64,000 nt of DNA from Syngnathus acus (lineage: Eukaryota; Chordata; Actinopteri; Syngnathiformes; Syngnathidae): assembly GCF_901709675.1 (NCBI RefSeq), contig NC_051092.1:1988491-2052490 (forward strand), read 5' to 3'. The notes under the pieces were generated by a model. That model did no database searches and was not told the origin of the DNA. It worked only from the letters and a program-made list of their open reading frames with translations. Each line of letters opens with the position of its first letter. Position 1 is the stretch's first letter. The position numbers and the translations under genes are program-made. Shown here piece by piece: positions 61,001 through 64,000 of this stretch.

Positions 61001-62283
61001 GTCGATACAAGTTGCAGCAATGTCATTGTTTGATGCGTTTAGAATAGAAAAATCACTTCAAATTCAGATTGCCCAAAATTATATCACCCAGCAGTAGACA
61101 ACTTTTAAAATTTTAGGACCGCCAAGTCTAGTTTGTTGTTTGAGTAAACATTTGATCAGTCCTATATCAGCGCAGCAAACGGGGAAACAGTCCGTAGTGA
61201 CAAAGCGAGCGGTTGACAAAATCCAGAACCAGTCCACAAGGTCACGCATCAGGAACTTATTCAGTGTTGAGAATGATGCAGGCAATCCGGGAATCGTTGG
61301 ATCGGACCAGCGGGTACGAGTTAAAACAATCGGACAATCGGTTAAATGCACTACAAGAAAATTGGCGTCGTTCTTGCCATGTGACGTGAAAATGATTGGA
61401 GGAATGTTCTCATTCATCCAGATGTTTGTATGAAGCATCAAATGCTGTTGTCTTGTCATCGCCGGGCCACTTTTATGAAGCAGATGTTGTTTACTACCCA
61501 GCTTTGTGAATCTTCATTGTGGCTTCTTGCCACTGGCAAGTACTTGCGTCTAGGACGTGACTATTTATTACTCAGCAAGAAAGCAACCCAGTCAGGAGGC
61601 GGTCGCGTGTATCGGAGATCCGCACCGGATACTCGCGGTTAAGGGATCTGTTGAGAAATTTTCCTCGGGATTCACGGTACCACATTTTTGTCAAGGACTC
61701 CATGATTTCACACAGCTGGCCCTTTCATCTGAACATAATCCGATTTTACGCGGGCAAAAACCACAACAAATCATGCGAACGTTACCAACCAAAACTTTTT
61801 ACCCGCAAAGAACTTTGGCTGAAGCCAGATGATGGGTAATGTGCCGGAATACATTTGATTTCTTAACATATCAAATAAAGTCAAACGGCAAGTAAATTAC
61901 CGTTTGGAATAACAGCATATAAAACATATTAGCAGATCTTTAACCCTCATGTTAGTCCCCAAGTTAGTTCCCCTACTCACAGACCCTTCATTTTCCTGAA
62001 AAATTAATCCTTCAATCGTCTGTTGGCAGGTCAATGGGGCTTGCCCACTGTCAGCGTGTCATCAGTGCTCGGCATGATGGCGGGCGTTTTGGCATCCACC
62101 ATGGAGTCCATTGGTGACTACTACGCTTGCGCCCGGCTGTCGGGCGCGCCGCCGCCACCGACCCACGCCATCAACCGCGGCATCGCCGTTGAAGGCATCG
62201 GTTGCATCCTGGCTGGTCTGTGGGGGACGGGCAATGGGACTACCTCCTATAGCCAGAACATCGCTGCACTTGGCATCACCAAG
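46027..62283 (+). CDS. SLC23-family nucleobase/ascorbate transporter, slc23a4-like (partial, 5' part)
   Basis: Multi-pass plasma-membrane transporter of the NAT/SVCT family. Eight exons: 46027-46101, 50840-50971, 52750-52907, 54249-54429, 55147-55328, 58607-58724, 59558-59714, 62030-62283; phases agree and give 419 codons, open to the right edge, where the last helices are missing. [18 protein letters not shown] and [11 protein letters not shown] in the early membrane segments resemble the sodium-dependent nucleobase transporter SNBT1 (SLC23A4) more than ascorbate carriers. The TM8 motif [19 protein letters not shown] is family-typical. The NAT signature reads [10 protein letters not shown] (residues 410-419): Gln at the first place is nucleobase-type (ascorbate carriers have Pro), and the usual Gly at the fourth place is Ala. 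Exon 1 (25 codons, [20 protein letters not shown]) is the least certain part. An N-X-S site (NGS) lies in exon 4. Confidence 0.88.
47041..47065 (+). mobile_element. Short L2/SINE-type tail
   Basis: TGAAAGCGCAATATAAATAA resembles the shared 3' tail of teleost L2-like LINEs and their SINEs (AAGCGCTATATAAATAAA). Only the tail is recognisable. Confidence 0.4.
47094..47106 (+). promoter_or_regulatory. CTCF-like motif (plus orientation)
   Basis: CCACTAGAGGGCG matches the CTCF core CCASYAGRKGGCR throughout. Together with the minus-strand site at 43551-43564 it makes a divergent pair either side of the slc23a4-like promoter. Confidence 0.4.
49597..49662 (-). mobile_element. L2/SINE-type 3' tail
   Basis: Read on the minus strand it contains AAAGCGACTTTGGGTTATTG then AAAAGCGCTATATAAATTGA and an ATTATT run. 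This is the classic conserved tail of teleost L2-like retroposons. The body of the element is not evident. Confidence 0.7.
49678..49696 (+). repeat. Poly-G tract
   Basis: Nineteen consecutive G, 16 bp from the L2-type tail, followed by GAGAGACAG. Confidence 0.95.
50972..52749 (+). other. slc23a4-like intron 2
   Basis: Intron with a 31-bp tandem duplication (GACACACCGACCGACCGCGG at 51138 copy region and again at 51172) and otherwise AT-rich DNA. No other feature recognised. Confidence 0.55.
51138..51202 (+). repeat. Short tandem duplication with ACCGACCG core
   Basis: The stretch ACACACCGACCGACCGCGGACAAACTA-type sequence occurs twice with a spacing of about 31 bp. The copies are nearly identical. 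Confidence 0.75.
52908..54248 (+). other. slc23a4-like intron 3
   Basis: A 1.3 kb intron without recognised coding sequence, RNA gene or mobile element. Confidence 0.6.
56664..56733. mobile_element. Perfect hairpin MITE (Tc1/mariner-like), copy 1
   Basis: Two perfect 29-bp inverted arms, starting TACACTACCGTTCAAAAGTT, flank a 12-bp loop; total 70 bp, bordered by TA. The phrase CACTACCGTTCAAAAGTTTG is familiar from fish Tc1-like repeat ends. No transposase. Confidence 0.85.
56898..56957. mobile_element. Hairpin MITE, copy 2, inverted and partly deleted
   Basis: It has the same left arm as copy 1, a loop that is the exact reverse complement of the copy 1 loop, and a right arm lacking 10 bp (CTTTTGAACG). 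It therefore lies inverted relative to copy 1 across 164 bp of AT-rich DNA. Confidence 0.85.
58725..59557 (+). other. slc23a4-like intron 6
   Basis: An 833-bp intron without a recognised feature beyond its GT-AG borders. Confidence 0.55.
59715..62029 (+). other. slc23a4-like intron 7
   Basis: A 2.3 kb intron with a GC-rich unclassified island (59805-59880) and a MITE-like element (60275-60656). The remainder (60657-62029) is open of recognised features. Confidence 0.5.
60275..60656. mobile_element. MITE-like DNA element with GGATCCCTCG-type ends
   Basis: The left end reads TACAGGGATCCCTCGCCAAT and the right end, inverted, GATACCTAGTTTTTCGCAGG; both share the TTCGCAGG block. Between them lies GATTTATCGCGGGAGGG and TTTGGAACGCATCTC, phrases typical of an abundant vertebrate miniature element with 'GGGATCCCTCG' termini. 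No transposase; family not assigned. Confidence 0.55.
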
Positions 62284-62749
62284 GTACATTGAAACTGGCA
62301 ATGAAGTACATTGAATGCACTGGCATTTGCGTTTATATATATATTTACAGTCTCAATTATTATACTATTCAAATTATAATCTTGTTAATATTTACAGTTA
62401 AAATGATTAGATTTAAATCGTAATCTTTTTTGTTTGACTTTATCAAAGGATCTTAACGTGTATGCAACTTCTGATCACTTTAAACACTTGCGGCTGCTGC
62501 TCCTCTCCAATTTCTCCTTGGAAGAACAAGCGTTCCTATCAATGCCTTTTTCTGTCAACCATTCAAGCTTGAGTGTTGAGAGCTTTGTAAGGGACACACC
62601 AGAGTTGTCCTTTGTTTATCTACAGTAGAAGGATCACGAGGGTTGCAGGAAGCAGCCTCAATCGTCGGCTCATCAGCGCTAATAGGCGTCTGTGTATTAT
62701 CAGATTTGTGATGGCGTGACATCGGAGATGCTGCCTTGGGTGATGATAC

Positions 62750-63030
62750 CCTAACCCTGACCCTTGCTTGAAAGTCGAACACTGGCTTGAAATTTTACTT
62801 TAAAACCCTTCTTTGAAATCATTACCAGGTTTTTCGTTGGAAATATTCACCCTGATTCACAACCCAAACCCAGATTTTGAATTCTAATTTGTAAGCCTTA
62901 CCCTGATTTAAACGCCCCATTTTAAAGCCTGACTTTTTTTAAAACCCTCACACAGGCTTAAAACACTCAATTGAAACCCTACGTACCACCCTAACCCAAG
63001 TTTACAACCCCAAATTGAAACCTGCTTGAA
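62750..63030 (-). repeat. Decayed telomere-like satellite
   Basis: Recurrent ACCCTAACCCT, ACCCTGATT and TTGAAACCCT phrases match the intact satellite at 35248-35340 in type, but periodicity is largely lost. Confidence 0.55.
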
Positions 63031-63619
63031 AAGGGCCCCAAGTTACCGGTGCAAACTGTGGTGATTGTGAGCTGTAGTAAATTGCAACAAGCACGGCCAT
63101 TAAATGTCATTAAAGTTCAGTTCACGAGGTTTAATGAGAGGCTTAACTTCAAACTAATGAGCACAAATTGAATGTTTTGTGAAACTCATAAAACCTGATA
63201 TATTGAACCTGTAACAATCTATTTGACGAAATAAAAGCACATGTTGTTCTGAACCCTTAAAAACAATTCCAACAAATAGCAGAGCAGGCAACATAGCTTT
63301 CATCAGTTTTTCGATTGGCAGATGATCGCCCAGGGGCCGTACCCCGCGTCTAAGGCCAACTTCTATCATTCAAATACGGAAGCCTATGGCAGCACAGTTA
63401 CTTCTTCTTGATATGACAGCCGTGTTGAAAGGGAACTCCTTAACACTCAGGCAAAAACTTCCTCTCCAAGAGCTCATGTTGCTTCTCTCCGCTTTCTCAT
63501 TGGTAAAAGAATTCCCGAAGAGGCATTTAGTGCCAATTCAATCAAGTCAAGTGATGAAAGATTTGAGAAAGACGCGGTATTACTAAATGTACCAGTGAGG
63601 ATAGAAAAGGTTTGCTTCA

Positions 63620-64000
63620 GGTTGTCCGCGGTTCAGGTTAGTTCTGAAATAAGATTGGTTCAGAATTAGGGGGGTAAGTTTGGGTTGAAGGGTGAAGGGT
63701 ACAATTAGGTTTAGGATGTAGAGGACTGGGGTTTGTCAGGGTTACTTTTGGTTGGGGTTGGCTTATGGATGGATTTGGTTACTGTTGATTAGGGTCAAAT
63801 GTTAGAGGGTTACAGTTAGGTGTTTGGGGGTAAGGGTTAGTGAGAATTAGGAGATAAGAGGGTTGGGTGGAGGTAAGATTGGTATGGGTTAGGTGGTGGG
63901 TTTGAAGCCTGAGTCGTTTAGAGTCGGTTTTGGTTGCTGTTGGTTAGGGCCAAGTGTAAGAGGACCATGGTTAGTTGCTGGGGTTGTTAAGATTAGGTCA
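63620..64000 (+). repeat. Degenerate TTAGGG-related G-rich array, running off the edge
   Basis: Many GGTTAGG, GGGTTAG and TTAGGGT words without fixed period fill almost 400 bp. The strand bias (G and T on plus) is that of a decayed telomere-like array, opposite in strand to 62750-63030. Confidence 0.65.

Larger units (their letters stand above)
62284..64000 (+). other. Start of slc23a4-like intron 8, telomere-like and G-rich DNA
   Basis: After the exon ending at 62283 no further transporter exon is recognised before the edge, so the gene continues outside. 62750-63030 is a decayed CCCTAACCC/TTTGAAA satellite. 63600-64000 is a strongly G- and T-rich, degenerate GGTTAGG-type array with quadruplex-forming potential on the plus strand. 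Confidence 0.6.

Noticed and set aside
63154-63369. Minus-strand frame near the right edge considered as a transporter exon
   Set aside because: Wrong strand and no SLC23 sequence; the next transporter exon is not in the window.

Overview
The window is nuclear DNA of a ray-finned fish, most likely a compact-genome teleost. Genes are split by GT-AG introns, the proteins read as clear vertebrate orthologues, and the repeats (hAT-like and Tc1-like miniature elements, L2-type tails, a Gypsy-like solo LTR, telomere-like satellites) are of teleost type. I cannot name the species. Six protein-coding genes and one tRNA gene are supported; exon structures were built by hand from splice sites, reading-frame phase and family knowledge.

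Left to right: (1) 5' end of polr3b on the minus strand (278-1970, running off the left edge), with a tRNA-Pro(AGG) gene in one of its introns. (2) cpa1, a complete 11-exon pancreatic carboxypeptidase A on the plus strand (3678-6604). (3) cep41, a complete 11-exon tubulin-glutamylation/cilium gene on the minus strand (7553-9889), tail to tail with cpa1. (4) poc1b, a 12-exon centriole WD40 gene on the plus strand (11237-26768), head to head with cep41 across a 1.35 kb shared upstream region that holds RFX/X-box-like sites; one 12.4 kb intron holds most of its length. (5) dusp6, a complete 3-exon ERK phosphatase gene with a GC-rich 5' end (30863-33530), followed by an 11.7 kb gene-free stretch. 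(6) An SLC23-family nucleobase/ascorbate transporter, best read as slc23a4-like (46027-62283, running off the right edge), whose signature motif is of the nucleobase type.

The cpa1/cep41 pair (human 7q32) and the poc1b/dusp6 pair (human 12q21) keep the order and relative orientation I recall from human, but here the two blocks are interleaved with polr3b (human 12q23) and an SLC23A4-like gene (human 7q pseudogene). Functionally, cep41 and poc1b are both cilium/centriole genes sharing one upstream region. The most notable non-coding signals are a perfect X-box in cep41 intron 1, the Pol III tRNA gene nested in a Pol III subunit gene, a solo LTR with a perfect 5-bp target duplication, a 700-bp tandem duplication at about 98 % identity, perfect hairpin MITEs inside slc23a4-like, a divergent pair of CTCF-like motifs in the gene desert, and a glycine-to-alanine change in the transporter signature. 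I found no clear evidence of a wholly new gene system; the strongest candidates for follow-up are the bidirectional cilium promoter and the divergent transporter.
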